This document shows positions 23,727 to 32,789 of a DNA stretch of 35,681 bases, in pieces (the stretch's first letter is position 1; each line of letters opens with the position of its first letter). The notes under the pieces are model-generated. The model was not told where the DNA came from, did no database searches, and saw only the letters and a program-made list of their open reading frames with translations. A program made the translations under genes and the position numbers. Source of the DNA: Gammaproteobacteria bacterium UBA6968 (GTDB lineage: Bacteria; Pseudomonadota; Gammaproteobacteria; Pseudomonadales; Azotimanducaceae); assembly GCA_002450255.1 (NCBI GenBank), contig DJYW01000083.1, positions 1-35,681 on the forward strand, given 5' to 3'.

Positions 23727-24854
23727 ATGAATAGATCACCTTTATTTAGCGTAACCACCTTGGTGTGTCGGTGGACTAGAATCATAACGCTAATGAGTGT
23801 CGCCAGCCTGTTGCTGAGTTGCGGCGCTGCACCTAGCGATCCGCAGCAAACCAATGCCCCGAGCGCGGAAATATTCCGTTGGAAGCTGGTGACCACCTGG
23901 CCAAAGAATTTGCCAGGACTGGGTGCGGCGCCGGAGCGTTTGGCAGAGCGCTTGCGAGCCATGAGCGCCGGGCGACTGGATATTAAAGTTTATGGTGCTG
24001 GCGAGTTAGTCGACGCGTTTGGAGTGTTCGATGCGGTGTCTCAGGGCACGGCGGAAATGGGGCACGGCGCTGCATATTACTGGCGCGGTAAAATTCCAGT
24101 TGCCGCGATGTTTGCAACAGTACCGTTTGGCATGAACGCGCAAGAAATGAATGGTTGGCTGCACCACGGTGGTGGTATGGCCCTTTGGCGCGAGCTTTAC
24201 GCACCGTTTAATTTAAAACCCTTTGCTGCGGGTAATTCCGGTGTGCAGATGGCGGGCTGGTTCAACAAAGAAATTAATTCTGTAGACGACTTGATCGGAC
24301 TCAAGATGCGAATACCTGGCTTAGGCGGCGAGGTGCTGGCAAGAGCCGGCGGCGTGCCGGTTTCGCTGCCCGGCGGTGAAGTCTACACCGCGCTGCAAAC
24401 CGGTGTGATCGATGCTACCGAGTGGGTAGGCCCGTACAACGATTTAGCTCTGTCATTACACAGCGCGGCCAAGTATTATTACTATCCCGGCTGGCATGAA
24501 CCCGGCCCAACTCTGGAAGCGATAGTGAATATCGATGCATGGAGCAGCCTGCCACCAGATCTGCAGGCCATGGTCGATACCGCAACACGTGCGATTAATG
24601 ACGACATGCTTAGTGAATTCACGGCTCGCAACAACGCTGCTTTGACGACCTTGCGAACAGAGCATGGGGTTGAGCTGCGCGCTTTGCCGCAAGACGTGAT
24701 CGACCGGTTACGCGAAGTGTCTAAAACGGTTGTTGCGGAGTCCGCACAAGGCGATCCGTTAGCAGAAAAAATCCATCGGTCCTATATGACTTTTTTGGAG
24801 CAAGTGCGGGCCTATCACAAGATTTCCGAACAGGCTTATCTCAATCTTCGTTAA
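23727..24854 (+). CDS. TRAP transporter solute-binding lipoprotein, DctP/TakP type
   Basis: This protein captures an organic acid and passes it to a TRAP permease. The 375-residue product has a signal ending in the lipobox LLLSC, so it is probably lipidated rather than free in the periplasm. The mature part has the DctP fold markers, with the block DLIGLKMRIPGLGGEVLARA and then PGGEVYTALQTGVIDATEW. This pattern is typical of TakP-like binding proteins for 2-oxo acids and related carboxylates. The substrate itself cannot be read. ATG 23727 has GGAG 9 bases upstream. Its likely permease genes are on the opposite strand about 0.9 kb away, beyond a crotonase gene. Confidence 0.88.
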   Translation: MNRSPLFSVTTLVCRWTRIITLMSVASLLLSCGAAPSDPQQTNAPSAEIFRWKLVTTWPKNLPGLGAAPERLAERLRAMSAGRLDIKVYGAGELVDAFGVFDAVSQGTAEMGHGAAYYWRGKIPVAAMFATVPFGMNAQEMNGWLHHGGGMALWRELYAPFNLKPFAAGNSGVQMAGWFNKEINSVDDLIGLKMRIPGLGGEVLARAGGVPVSLPGGEVYTALQTGVIDATEWVGPYNDLALSLHSAAKYYYYPGWHEPGPTLEAIVNIDAWSSLPPDLQAMVDTATRAINDDMLSEFTARNNAALTTLRTEHGVELRALPQDVIDRLREVSKTVVAESAQGDPLAEKIHRSYMTFLEQVRAYHKISEQAYLNLR

Positions 24855-24885
24855 CTGTTGAGTTAACGTCTGTCCTGGTGACGCC

Positions 24886-25719
24886 ATGGAATTAAAGAGC
24901 ACCGAGTACGCAATTGATTCGAGCGGCGTCGCTACGATTTGGCTGAGTCGGCCACATCGTATGAATGCCTGGACGGGCCGGCTGCATACCGAATATAGGC
25001 ACCTACTGCGCAAAGCGGAGGACGACGCTAAGGTCCGCGCGATTGTAGTGACGGGTCGCGGCAAAGGATTTTGTGTGGGCGGCGATGCTGAGGCACTGAG
25101 CGGGCATTCTGAGCGGGGTAGCTATGACTCTGGTACGAGCACAGATATTGCGAAGCCAGGTTATGGTGTCGCGCCGCAATTTGATGCGTCTTTTGCATAT
25201 CACTTTGGCTTATCCAAACCTGTTATCGCGGCAATCAATGGACCGGCTGCGGGGATCGGTCTGGCGTTAGCTTGCTTTGCGGATGTGCGCTTTGCCGTGC
25301 CCGGTATTAAGCTCACAACAGCGCATGGCAAATTGAACTTGCCAGCCGAATATGGACTGTCCTGGCTGTTGCCGCGAATAGTCGGTCTGGGTCGAGCCAA
25401 TGATTGGCTTCTGACCAGTAGGGTAGTGTTTTCTGAAGAGGCGCTTGAGGTTGGTTTAATCAATGATCTATTTGCCTTCGATGATCTGTTGCCACGCACC
25501 TATGCTTATGTGCACAAGATGATCGAGACCGTCTCACCTAACTCATTACGGCAAAGTCGTTGGCAAATTTATCGGGATTTGCATCGCGATGTTGCGGCCG
25601 CGGTCGAAGACTCTGAGGCGTTGCTGGAAGCGATGATGCGCGAAGCCGACTATAAAGAGGGCGTGCAAGCCTTCCTGGAAAAGCGTTTACCTCAGTGGCC
25701 TTCGTTGTCCGAAGAATGA
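24886..25719 (+). CDS. Enoyl-CoA hydratase/isomerase (crotonase) family protein
   Basis: Crotonase-fold enzymes act on acyl-CoA thioesters. The 277-residue product shows the fold markers: LSRPHRMNAW near the start, first oxyanion-hole segment GRGKGFCVGGDAEAL and second segment INGPAAGIGLALACFADVRFA. The two glutamates of classical hydratase are not in the usual places: GIGLAL replaces the GGGCEL-type site, and the QPE-type site is not seen. A nearby LPAEYGLSW segment, common in a subgroup of the family, has a Glu that might serve instead. The precise reaction is therefore open. It follows the TRAP binding-protein gene by 31 bases and ends 6 bases from the convergent permease gene. Confidence 0.85.
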   Translation: MELKSTEYAIDSSGVATIWLSRPHRMNAWTGRLHTEYRHLLRKAEDDAKVRAIVVTGRGKGFCVGGDAEALSGHSERGSYDSGTSTDIAKPGYGVAPQFDASFAYHFGLSKPVIAAINGPAAGIGLALACFADVRFAVPGIKLTTAHGKLNLPAEYGLSWLLPRIVGLGRANDWLLTSRVVFSEEALEVGLINDLFAFDDLLPRTYAYVHKMIETVSPNSLRQSRWQIYRDLHRDVAAAVEDSEALLEAMMREADYKEGVQAFLEKRLPQWPSLSEE

Positions 25720-25725
25720 CCTTAG

Positions 25726-27108
25726 CTAGCGCGGACCAAAAATCTGCTGTGGTAGCCAGGTCGCCAGCGCCGGCCAAATAAACAGCGCGGCTAACAATAA
25801 AAGTTGTAGGAAAATAAAAGGAATCGCGCCGCGGTAGATTGCCGTAGTGGGTACCGATGGCGGCGTCACGCCACGCAGGTAGAACAAGGCAAAGCCGAAG
25901 GGCGGCGTCAAAAATGACGTTTGTAGATTGACTGCGATTAACACCCCCAACCAAATCGGATCCACGCCGAGCGCCAGTAAAGCTGGCCCCACGATGGGGA
26001 CCACCACGAAGGTGATTTCTATAAAGTCCAAAATAAAGCCGAGCAGGAACACCACAAGCATGACCACGAGGAGCGCTCCGGTTACGCCGCCGGGGATATC
26101 GGCGAATAGCGATTGTACAAGTTCGTCGCCGCCGTAGCCGCGGAATACCAGTGAGAAAATCGATGCTCCCACGAGAATGAAAAACACCATCGCAGTAGTG
26201 TGGGCGGTTTCTCGGCAGACCTTAGAAAGCGTTTGCCAGTCCAGGCGTCGATAACCTAAAGCCAACGCCAGCGCGCCAGCAGCCCCGACTCCGGCGGCCT
26301 CAGTTGGCGTGGCATAACCACCGAGAATTGAGCCAAGCACCAAAACCATTAGCAGTAGTGGCGGTAATAACGCGAGCCATATAGCGCCGCGAGTTGGTTT
26401 TGTTGTGATTGCGTCGTCTATAGGTTCGCGCGGCATCAATTCCGGTTGGAGTAAGGCTCTGATCAAAATATAGGTGAGGTAAAGCCCGACTAAAACCAGA
26501 CCTGGCAGGATCGCGCCAGCGAATAAGTCGCCTACGGAAACCGCTTTTGGTGCGAATATGCCCATATTGAGCTGCGCTTGTTGATAGGCGTTTGACAGCA
26601 CATCGCCGAGTAGTACCAACGCGATGGATGGCGGAATGATCTGGCCGAGCGTTCCCGTTGCGCTGATAGTGCCGGTCGCAATCGCAGGGTCGTAGCCGCG
26701 TTTCAGCATAGGGGGCAAGGCCATGAGGCCCATGGTTACTACCGTAGCGCCAACGATACCGGTGCTCGCTGCCATGAGTACCCCGACAGCAATGACCGTG
26801 ATCGCAAGGCCGCCGGGCAAGCGGCCAAAGATCTGTGAAAGGTTGGTGAGCAGATCTTCCGCTATGCGCGTTTTCTCCAGTACGACGCCCATAAATACAA
26901 ATAGCGGCACAGCAACCAAGGTCGCGTTGGACATGATTCCGAATAAGCGGCCAGGGATGAAGCCGAGATCGGACGGATTGAATGCGCCGTTTAGGCTGCC
27001 AATACCGGCAAAAATAAGCGCCACACCGGCCAGGGTGAGAGCGACCGGATACCCCGCGAGCAAGATGGCAAAAGCGACCGCAACCAGTAATAGTGGGGTT
27101 GGATCCAC
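25726..27108 (-). CDS. TRAP transporter large permease, DctM type
   Basis: This is the ion-coupled membrane subunit of a TRAP transporter. The 460-residue product is almost all hydrophobic, with about 12 or more membrane segments. It carries family segments such as FVFMGVVLEKT, GATVVTMGLMALP and GTLGQIIPPSIALV. The start is GTG 27108, which shares one base with the stop of the small-permease gene, so the two are coupled. It ends 6 bases from the crotonase gene on the other strand. Confidence 0.93.
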   Translation of the reverse strand: MDPTPLLLVAVAFAILLAGYPVALTLAGVALIFAGIGSLNGAFNPSDLGFIPGRLFGIMSNATLVAVPLFVFMGVVLEKTRIAEDLLTNLSQIFGRLPGGLAITVIAVGVLMAASTGIVGATVVTMGLMALPPMLKRGYDPAIATGTISATGTLGQIIPPSIALVLLGDVLSNAYQQAQLNMGIFAPKAVSVGDLFAGAILPGLVLVGLYLTYILIRALLQPELMPREPIDDAITTKPTRGAIWLALLPPLLLMVLVLGSILGGYATPTEAAGVGAAGALALALGYRRLDWQTLSKVCRETAHTTAMVFFILVGASIFSLVFRGYGGDELVQSLFADIPGGVTGALLVVMLVVFLLGFILDFIEITFVVVPIVGPALLALGVDPIWLGVLIAVNLQTSFLTPPFGFALFYLRGVTPPSVPTTAIYRGAIPFIFLQLLLLAALFIWPALATWLPQQIFGPR

Positions 27109-27698
27109 TAGGAGTTGTCCTGAGCTGTGTTGCTATCTTTGCCGTCAGCGGCATGGCGAACGGTAGCGTCGTTGGATCTCTCACTTATGTCGGTGCCGTG
27201 CAACAAGGCAAGCACGTTGCAAGCTATCTCAGCTAAACCCTGCAATAGCAAAAGTCCAGCGGCAACAGGAATGAGGGTTTTCAGAAGGAAAACGCCGTGG
27301 ATGCCACCGACCTCCGGTGATCCCTCCCACACCTGCCAGCTGGCGCTGACATAGGGCAGGCTAGTCACCAGAATAAAGCCGGCAACCGGCAGTAAAAACA
27401 GGCTGTGCCCAAGAGTATCGATAAGCAGTTGTCGCCGCGACGAAAGTTTGCTGTACAGCACGTCAACGCGCACGTGGGTTTGTAAGCGTATTCCAGCGGG
27501 TAGCATCAGCATGAAGAGAGCGCCGTGCAAATACATAACAGCCTCTTGCAAAACAATGGCGCTGGTGCTGAACACATATCTAAGCACAACGACCGTAAGC
27601 GTAATAGCGACCATGGCCAGGGCCATCCAACGCAGTGGAGCGGTGAGTCTCACGAGGCTATCGCTAATCCGAATTGGCCAGTCCAGTGCGGGTTTCAT
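27108..27698 (-). CDS. TRAP transporter small permease, DctQ type
   Basis: This small membrane subunit pairs with DctM. The 196-residue product has four membrane segments and the DctQ pattern RYVFSTSAIVLQEAVMYLHG, followed by RLQTHVRVDVLY. The ATG at 27698 overlaps the ubiA stop as ATGA, pointing to translation coupled to ubiA. An upstream TTG at 27710 is less likely. A poorly conserved polar tail ends the protein. Confidence 0.92.
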   Translation of the reverse strand: MKPALDWPIRISDSLVRLTAPLRWMALAMVAITLTVVVLRYVFSTSAIVLQEAVMYLHGALFMLMLPAGIRLQTHVRVDVLYSKLSSRRQLLIDTLGHSLFLLPVAGFILVTSLPYVSASWQVWEGSPEVGGIHGVFLLKTLIPVAAGLLLLQGLAEIACNVLALLHGTDISERSNDATVRHAADGKDSNTAQDNS

Positions 27699-28558
27699 GC
27701 GCTTAACCAACCGCGTAATGCGAGTTCGCTAACGGTGCCACCGAATAACGCTACGCCAACCCAAATATTGTTCCGGAAGGCGGCAAAGGAGCCGTCTCGC
27801 CCGCGATCGCGGATTAACCATTGTTGATAGATGAACAAGCAGGCGATACAAAACATAGCGACGAAGAAGAGGTGTTCATAGCCCAGTTTTAGGCCGGTCA
27901 GTATGAATCCGAGCAAGGCGGCGCATTGCAGAATACCAATAATTAGCCGGTCTAAGTCGCCAAATAGAATGGCCGTACTTTTTATGCCGACTATTAAGTC
28001 GTCATCGCGGTCGACCATAGCGTACAAGGTGTCGTAAGCCACTATCCACAGCAGGCTTGAGAAGAACAGCAGCCAGCTTACCTCTGCCAGGCTTTTATCC
28101 TGGGCAGTCCAAGCCATCAGAATGCCCCAGCTGAACGCCGCGCCGAGAACAACTTGGGGAAGGTGCGTCCACCGTTTCATAAAGGGATACAAAGTTGCGA
28201 CGGCGGCGCCGCCAACGGCGAGTAATAGAGTTTGTTGATTTAAACTCATTGCGAGCAAACCCGCTCCAGCTAAAAGGGCGAAAAACAATCGCAAGGCTTC
28301 GCTAGGTCGAATCGTGCCAGTGACAAGCGGACGGTCTTTGGTGCGTTTTACGCTGCCGTCAACTTTACGATCGGCGTAATCGTTAATCACACAGCCGGCG
28401 CTTCGCATTAGCAGCGTGCCTAAAGTGAATACGATAATGAGATAAAAAGGAGGTTGTCCGGCGGCAGCCATCCATAGCGCGGCTAAGGTCGGCCACAGCA
28501 GTAGCAGGCTGCCTACCGGTCGATCAAGTCGCGTTAATTTCAGGTATTCATCAAGCAT
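27695..28558 (-). CDS. ubiA: 4-hydroxybenzoate octaprenyltransferase UbiA
   Basis: UbiA attaches the polyprenyl tail to 4-hydroxybenzoate in ubiquinone synthesis, in the inner membrane. The 287-residue product starts near LTRLDRPVGSLLLLWPTLAAL, as UbiA proteins do. It has the two Asp-rich prenyl diphosphate sites: NDYADRKVDGSVKRTKDRP and DTLYAMVDRDDDLIVGIKS. Eight or nine membrane segments are apparent. ATG 28558 fits the family N-terminus; a TTG at 28573 would add 5 residues. No ubiC gene lies upstream; instead a divergent rubredoxin gene is found. The 3' end overlaps the TRAP small-permease gene by 4 bases. Confidence 0.96.
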   Translation of the reverse strand: MLDEYLKLTRLDRPVGSLLLLWPTLAALWMAAAGQPPFYLIIVFTLGTLLMRSAGCVINDYADRKVDGSVKRTKDRPLVTGTIRPSEALRLFFALLAGAGLLAMSLNQQTLLLAVGGAAVATLYPFMKRWTHLPQVVLGAAFSWGILMAWTAQDKSLAEVSWLLFFSSLLWIVAYDTLYAMVDRDDDLIVGIKSTAILFGDLDRLIIGILQCAALLGFILTGLKLGYEHLFFVAMFCIACLFIYQQWLIRDRGRDGSFAAFRNNIWVGVALFGGTVSELALRGWLSA

Positions 28559-28725
28559 GGGCTTCAATTTCAAATGCTAGTCCGGCAGTTTAGGGTGTTC
28601 AATCGGTAAGGACCAGTCAGCGCTAGCCGTCATCTTGGGGTCATTGCAGCGGTGTCGCGTTGCATTTTGATCAAGCTGCCTTTAGCTTAGTCAGCTTTAA
28701 TTCTCACAATAAAGGTCGGTAGTTA

Positions 28726-28893
28726 ATGAAGAAGTGGCAGTGCATTGTCTGTGGTTGGATTTACGACGAGGCAGAGGGTTGGGAAGATGATGGCATACCG
28801 CCGGGCACTGCATGGGAAGATATTCCGGAAGATTTTGTTTGCCCCGAGTGCGGTGTCGGCAAGGCAGATTTTGAAATGATTGAGATCGGTTAG
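28726..28893 (+). CDS. Rubredoxin
   Basis: This 55-residue protein is a standard one-iron rubredoxin. Two knuckles hold the iron: CIVCGWIYD near the N-terminus and [11 protein letters not shown] near the C-terminus, with the usual [14 protein letters not shown] between them. It carries single electrons in the cytoplasm, often for alkane oxidation or oxygen/peroxide defence, but nothing here names the partner. An AAAGG lies about 9 bases before the ATG. It is divergent from ubiA. No rubredoxin reductase gene is adjacent. Confidence 0.96.
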   Translation: MKKWQCIVCGWIYDEAEGWEDDGIPPGTAWEDIPEDFVCPECGVGKADFEMIEIG

Positions 28894-29249
28894 GCAGTCA
28901 ATCGAATCGCCGCTGGCCGTATAAGGCATAAATTAATTGCTAGCTGCGATCCGTCGCAAATAAGCACTGGAAGGATCGCTAGACGCGCGCATTCGAAATG
29001 AACGTTCAGGAGGTCGTTGTACCGGAAGTAGTGAGAGTGCGTATGCAAGCTTGGCCGCAATGCTTGCGACTCTCGGTCGAGACAGCAATAACAATTGGGC
29101 GATGGTGGGTCGGCAGTTTAGCGCGGGCGCAAAGGCAACTGTTTGCAAACGCCCAAATACCCGAACCGGCCAAATTTCTAAAGCGCGATCGTCACGCCGT
29201 TCTATGCAAGTAATCCAGGCCGTCTAGGCATACCGAAGAGGAAAAAGCT
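28894..29249. other. Intergenic region between rubredoxin and the symporter gene
   Basis: These 356 bases hold no gene I can support; frames of about 70 codons exist on both strands but show no family signature or ribosome site. A GCGATCC / GGATCGC inverted repeat with a 20-base gap lies near 28946-28980. A perfect palindrome GTTTGCAAAC at 29141-29150 lies about 100 bases before the symporter and could be an operator. Confidence 0.5.
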
Positions 29250-30557
29250 ATGTCACTTACTTCGCGAATACTGATCGCCATGGGTTTGGGTATCCTGCTC
29301 GGGTTTATTGTGCAGGGCTTCGATCTAGACGAAGTCGCGTATGTTCAAAATATTCTCCTCGACGGATTAATCGATTCTGGCGGCAAGATATTCATTACGC
29401 TGTTGAAAATGATGGTGGTGCCGTTGGTGCTTGTATCGCTTGTGTGTGGTGCAGCTAGCTTAGGCGCGACAGGAAGTGTTGGTCGTCTCGGCGGTAAAAC
29501 GATTGGCCTTTATTTACTGACCACTGGGCTCGCGGTCTCCATGGCTTTGTGTCTGGCGCTGATCGTCGATCCGGGTTTGAGTGCCACTGATACCGGTGCT
29601 GACCGGGTTAATTTCCAAGCGTATGAAGCGAAAGACTCGCCTAGCGTCAAAGATACGTTGCTAAACGTTTTTCCGTCTAACCCTATTAACGCTATGGCCG
29701 AAGGCAAAATGCTGCAGGTGATCGTTTTTGCATTGTTGTTGGGTCTGGCAATTTCTCAGGCGGGTAGCGCGGGGCAGCGTATCCGCGACAAATTCGAAGA
29801 TCTCAATGAGATCTTTATGAAGCTTATTGGCATGATCATCAAGCTGACGCCATATGGGGTGTTTTGTTTGATGGCTAAGCTTGGTGCCACAGTCGGCTGG
29901 GCGGAAATCACTAAGGTACTTGCTTACTTTCTCACCGTTGCCGGCGCGTTGATTTTGCACGCCACGGTGGTATATCCGACGTTGCTGCGTGTGCTTGCCG
30001 GGGTAAATCCGCTGACCTATTTGCGCAAAATGCGCGAGCCCATACTCGTCGCGTTTTCGACTTCCTCCAGCGGGGCCACTTTGCCGGTTACGCTGCGCAC
30101 TGTGGAGCACCGCATCGGCGTAAACAACAACGTGGCGTCTTTTGCAGTGCCCCTTGGCGCTACCGTTAACATGGATGGCACAGCAATCATGCAAGGGGTT
30201 GCGACGGTGTTTATCGCTCAGTTTTTCGGCTACGACTTAGGCCTTAACGCTTATCTGATGGTCATTCTCACGGCAACCCTGGCTTCGATTGGTACCGCCG
30301 CGGTACCAGGCGTCGGCCTGGTGATGTTAACTCTGGTACTCGATCAGGTTGGCTTACCGGTGGAGGGCATTGGACTAATCATTGGCGTTGACCGTTTACT
30401 AGACATGATGCGAACCGTGGTCAACGTCACCGGTGATGGCACGGTTTCAACCATCGTTGCGGCGTCTGAAGGCCAATTAGATCGCGATGTGTTTGCCGAT
30501 CCTGATGCTGGACGTTTGGTCGAGCCTGTGCAGATGGCTCCGACGCAGACAAGCTGA
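29250..30557 (+). CDS. Dicarboxylate/amino acid:cation symporter (DAACS/GltP-DctA family)
   Basis: This inner-membrane carrier brings in dicarboxylates or acidic amino acids with sodium or protons. The 435-residue product has the family length and hallmarks: the Ser-rich hairpin segment AFSTSSSGATLPVT, the motif GATVNMDGTAIMQG, the second hairpin GTAAVPGVGLVML, and a C-terminal DRLLDMMRTVVNVTGD, where the Arg and Asp contact substrate in known members. ATG 29250 follows GAGGAAAAAGC. It is a single-gene unit that converges on recG. Substrate (glutamate, aspartate or C4-dicarboxylate) is not decided. Confidence 0.94.
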   Translation: MSLTSRILIAMGLGILLGFIVQGFDLDEVAYVQNILLDGLIDSGGKIFITLLKMMVVPLVLVSLVCGAASLGATGSVGRLGGKTIGLYLLTTGLAVSMALCLALIVDPGLSATDTGADRVNFQAYEAKDSPSVKDTLLNVFPSNPINAMAEGKMLQVIVFALLLGLAISQAGSAGQRIRDKFEDLNEIFMKLIGMIIKLTPYGVFCLMAKLGATVGWAEITKVLAYFLTVAGALILHATVVYPTLLRVLAGVNPLTYLRKMREPILVAFSTSSSGATLPVTLRTVEHRIGVNNNVASFAVPLGATVNMDGTAIMQGVATVFIAQFFGYDLGLNAYLMVILTATLASIGTAAVPGVGLVMLTLVLDQVGLPVEGIGLIIGVDRLLDMMRTVVNVTGDGTVSTIVAASEGQLDRDVFADPDAGRLVEPVQMAPTQTS

Positions 30558-30754
30558 TCTACTGCTCTGTGCAATTAGCCCCGCTCATATAGCAGGCTGG
30601 GCCGATCCTTAATGAGCTCCGTTGTTGCCTCTAGCGAAGAGTTTTATCGAAGCGCTCTGCTAGCCGGTCCGATCCGCTGTGGTTTGTTCGGTGTCACCCG
30701 ATCCATCCTTTTCACAGATCAATAGCGTTACCAGTGCAGCTGTCGGGCAATCAG

Positions 30755-32770
30755 TTATACCGATAGCAGAGCCGCGTCAGATGGTGCCCAGATGCTTAAC
30801 AGGCGGGCCAGCTCGCGGCGTTCCTCTGAGTTGGCTGGTGCCGCTAACAGGCCTTCGCTGTAGGCGACGACCTCCTGCATTAGGTGAGCGTCTTCGCCCA
30901 AATCCGCGACGCGGAAACTCTCCTCGCCTGCTTGCCGAGTCCCAAGAATGTCTCCTGGTCCACGAAGTTTTAAATCTTGCTCCGCGAGATAAAAACCATC
31001 CTGGCTAGTGCGCAGGGCACTGAGACGTTTTTTTGCGGTTTGACTCAGACGCGATTCGAACAGCAAGTAACAATGGCTGGCGATCCCGCCGCGACCCACC
31101 CGGCCGCGCAGCTGATGCAGCTGGGCGAGCCCTAAGCGTTCAGCGTTTTCAATTACCATTTGCGTGGCATTTGGCACATCGACACCCACTTCAATAACCG
31201 TAGTTGCAACCAATAACTGCAATTCACCCGCTTTGAATGCGCGCATAGTCGCGATCTTGCTATCCCCATCCAGGCGACCGTGCAAAAGACCGATGCGCAG
31301 ATTCGGTAATGCTTCACTAAGCAGCTCAAAAGTAGCTAAAGCGGCGGCGGCAACGATGTCTTCCGACGGCTCAATAAGCGTGCAAACCCAGTACGCTTGC
31401 TCGCCGCGTTTTAGCGCGGCGAGCACTTGCGACAAAACATCGGCGCGTCGGCTATTCGCCACGGTATGTGTGGTGATCGGTTGACGCCCCTGAGGTAGCT
31501 CGTCAATTACCGAAACATCCATATCTGCGTAGAGTGTCATAGTTAACGTGCGTGGAATGGGGGTCGCTGTCATCACCAACTGATGCGGTGCCCGACCTTT
31601 GTCTTTCAACGTCATGCGCTGGTGCACGCCAAAGCGGTGCTGCTCATCGATTATCACCAGCGCTAGATTGTTAAACTGCACGGTGTCCTGAAATAGCGCA
31701 TGCGTACCGATCACGATAGCAGTCTCTCCACACTCTATGTTTGCCAACGTCGCGCGACGTTCTTTGGCACCCATTTTGCCGGTCAGCAGTGCTACAGAGA
31801 TGCCTAGTGGCGCGAGCCATTGCGAGAAATTTAAAAAGTGTTGTTCTGCCAGTAGTTCGGTGGGCGCCATGAGTGCTGTTTGCGCTGCATGTTCGTGCGC
31901 ACGAATTGCAGCAAAAGCCGAGACGATGGTTTTACCGGACCCTACATCGCCTTGGACCAGTCGAAGCATTGGGGTCGCGCCAACTAAATCGTTGAGTATT
32001 TCAGCGATGACTCGTTTTTGTGCCTGAGTAAGTCGAAAGGGTAATTGATTCAACAGTTCGCGTCCCAGGCCAGCTTTGCGTACAAGCGCCTGACCGTGTT
32101 CACGTTGTCGTTGCAACGCCCGCGATTTCATAATGATGTAGTAGGCGGCTAGCTCCTGCAGCGCGAGTTGCTCACGAATGGCCTCGACTTGGCTTAAGTC
32201 TGCGGGTCGATGGAGATACCGTAGTGCTGCAAACGGCAGTCCTGGCGCATCCTCCCAGGGCAGAAGACTGAGCGCGCCGCAGAGGGCGCGTAGGCGTTTT
32301 TGGTTCAGGCCTTGAGTCGTCGCATAGACCGGTAGCAGCTCAGCTTGGATCGGCGGTGGTTTGGTATCAAAGGTTTGATAATCCGGGTGAACAATATTCA
32401 GTCGTTTGCCGATAAATCGCGCTTGGCCGAACGCACGGACATAGGTTGCCTCTGCAAGCTGCTGTTGTTGGTGTTTGGAAAAATAAAAAAAACGCAGCGT
32501 CAACTGACCGCTGTCATCGCGGATCGTGACTTCAAGGCTTCGGCGCTTTCCGTAGACAGCGCGACAGCCGAGAATGGTCCCTTCCACGAAGCCCTCATCG
32601 CCGTCGCGCAACGCCGCAATCGAGAAAACTCTGCTGCGGTCCTGGTATCGGAATGGCAGGTGCAGCAGTAAATCGAGGTAACTGTAAATATCTAGCTTAG
32701 CCAGTTTGTTGGCTAAGCTCGGACCGACGCCGCTGAGATCCGTTATGGGTGCGCTTGGGTCAACGCTCAC
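30755..32770 (-). CDS. recG: ATP-dependent DNA helicase RecG
   Basis: RecG reverses stalled replication forks and acts on branched DNA. The 671-residue product has the N-terminal wedge region (ITDLSGVGPSLANKLAKL at the start, OB-like fold at about 60-150). It has Walker A GDVGSGKT near residue 270, a DEQHRFGVHQR box typical of RecG, TATPIPRTLTMTLY, and the C-terminal QLRGRVGRG motif VI. The start is GTG 32770, 19 bases after ridA, without a clear ribosome site. The rpoZ-spoT-ridA-recG order is common in gammaproteobacteria. Confidence 0.96.
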   Translation of the reverse strand: MSVDPSAPITDLSGVGPSLANKLAKLDIYSYLDLLLHLPFRYQDRSRVFSIAALRDGDEGFVEGTILGCRAVYGKRRSLEVTIRDDSGQLTLRFFYFSKHQQQQLAEATYVRAFGQARFIGKRLNIVHPDYQTFDTKPPPIQAELLPVYATTQGLNQKRLRALCGALSLLPWEDAPGLPFAALRYLHRPADLSQVEAIREQLALQELAAYYIIMKSRALQRQREHGQALVRKAGLGRELLNQLPFRLTQAQKRVIAEILNDLVGATPMLRLVQGDVGSGKTIVSAFAAIRAHEHAAQTALMAPTELLAEQHFLNFSQWLAPLGISVALLTGKMGAKERRATLANIECGETAIVIGTHALFQDTVQFNNLALVIIDEQHRFGVHQRMTLKDKGRAPHQLVMTATPIPRTLTMTLYADMDVSVIDELPQGRQPITTHTVANSRRADVLSQVLAALKRGEQAYWVCTLIEPSEDIVAAAALATFELLSEALPNLRIGLLHGRLDGDSKIATMRAFKAGELQLLVATTVIEVGVDVPNATQMVIENAERLGLAQLHQLRGRVGRGGIASHCYLLFESRLSQTAKKRLSALRTSQDGFYLAEQDLKLRGPGDILGTRQAGEESFRVADLGEDAHLMQEVVAYSEGLLAAPANSEERRELARLLSIWAPSDAALLSV

Positions 32771-32789
32771 AATAGATCAGGAGGCTGGA

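Noticed and set aside
28998..29213. Frame of 71 codons before the symporter gene
   Set aside because: No ribosome site, no family pattern, odd composition, and an equally long frame lies on the other strand (28933-29148). Treated as chance.
30558..30754. Spacer between the symporter and recG as a site for a gene or terminator
   Set aside because: No coding frame with support and no strong hairpin followed by T-run was found.
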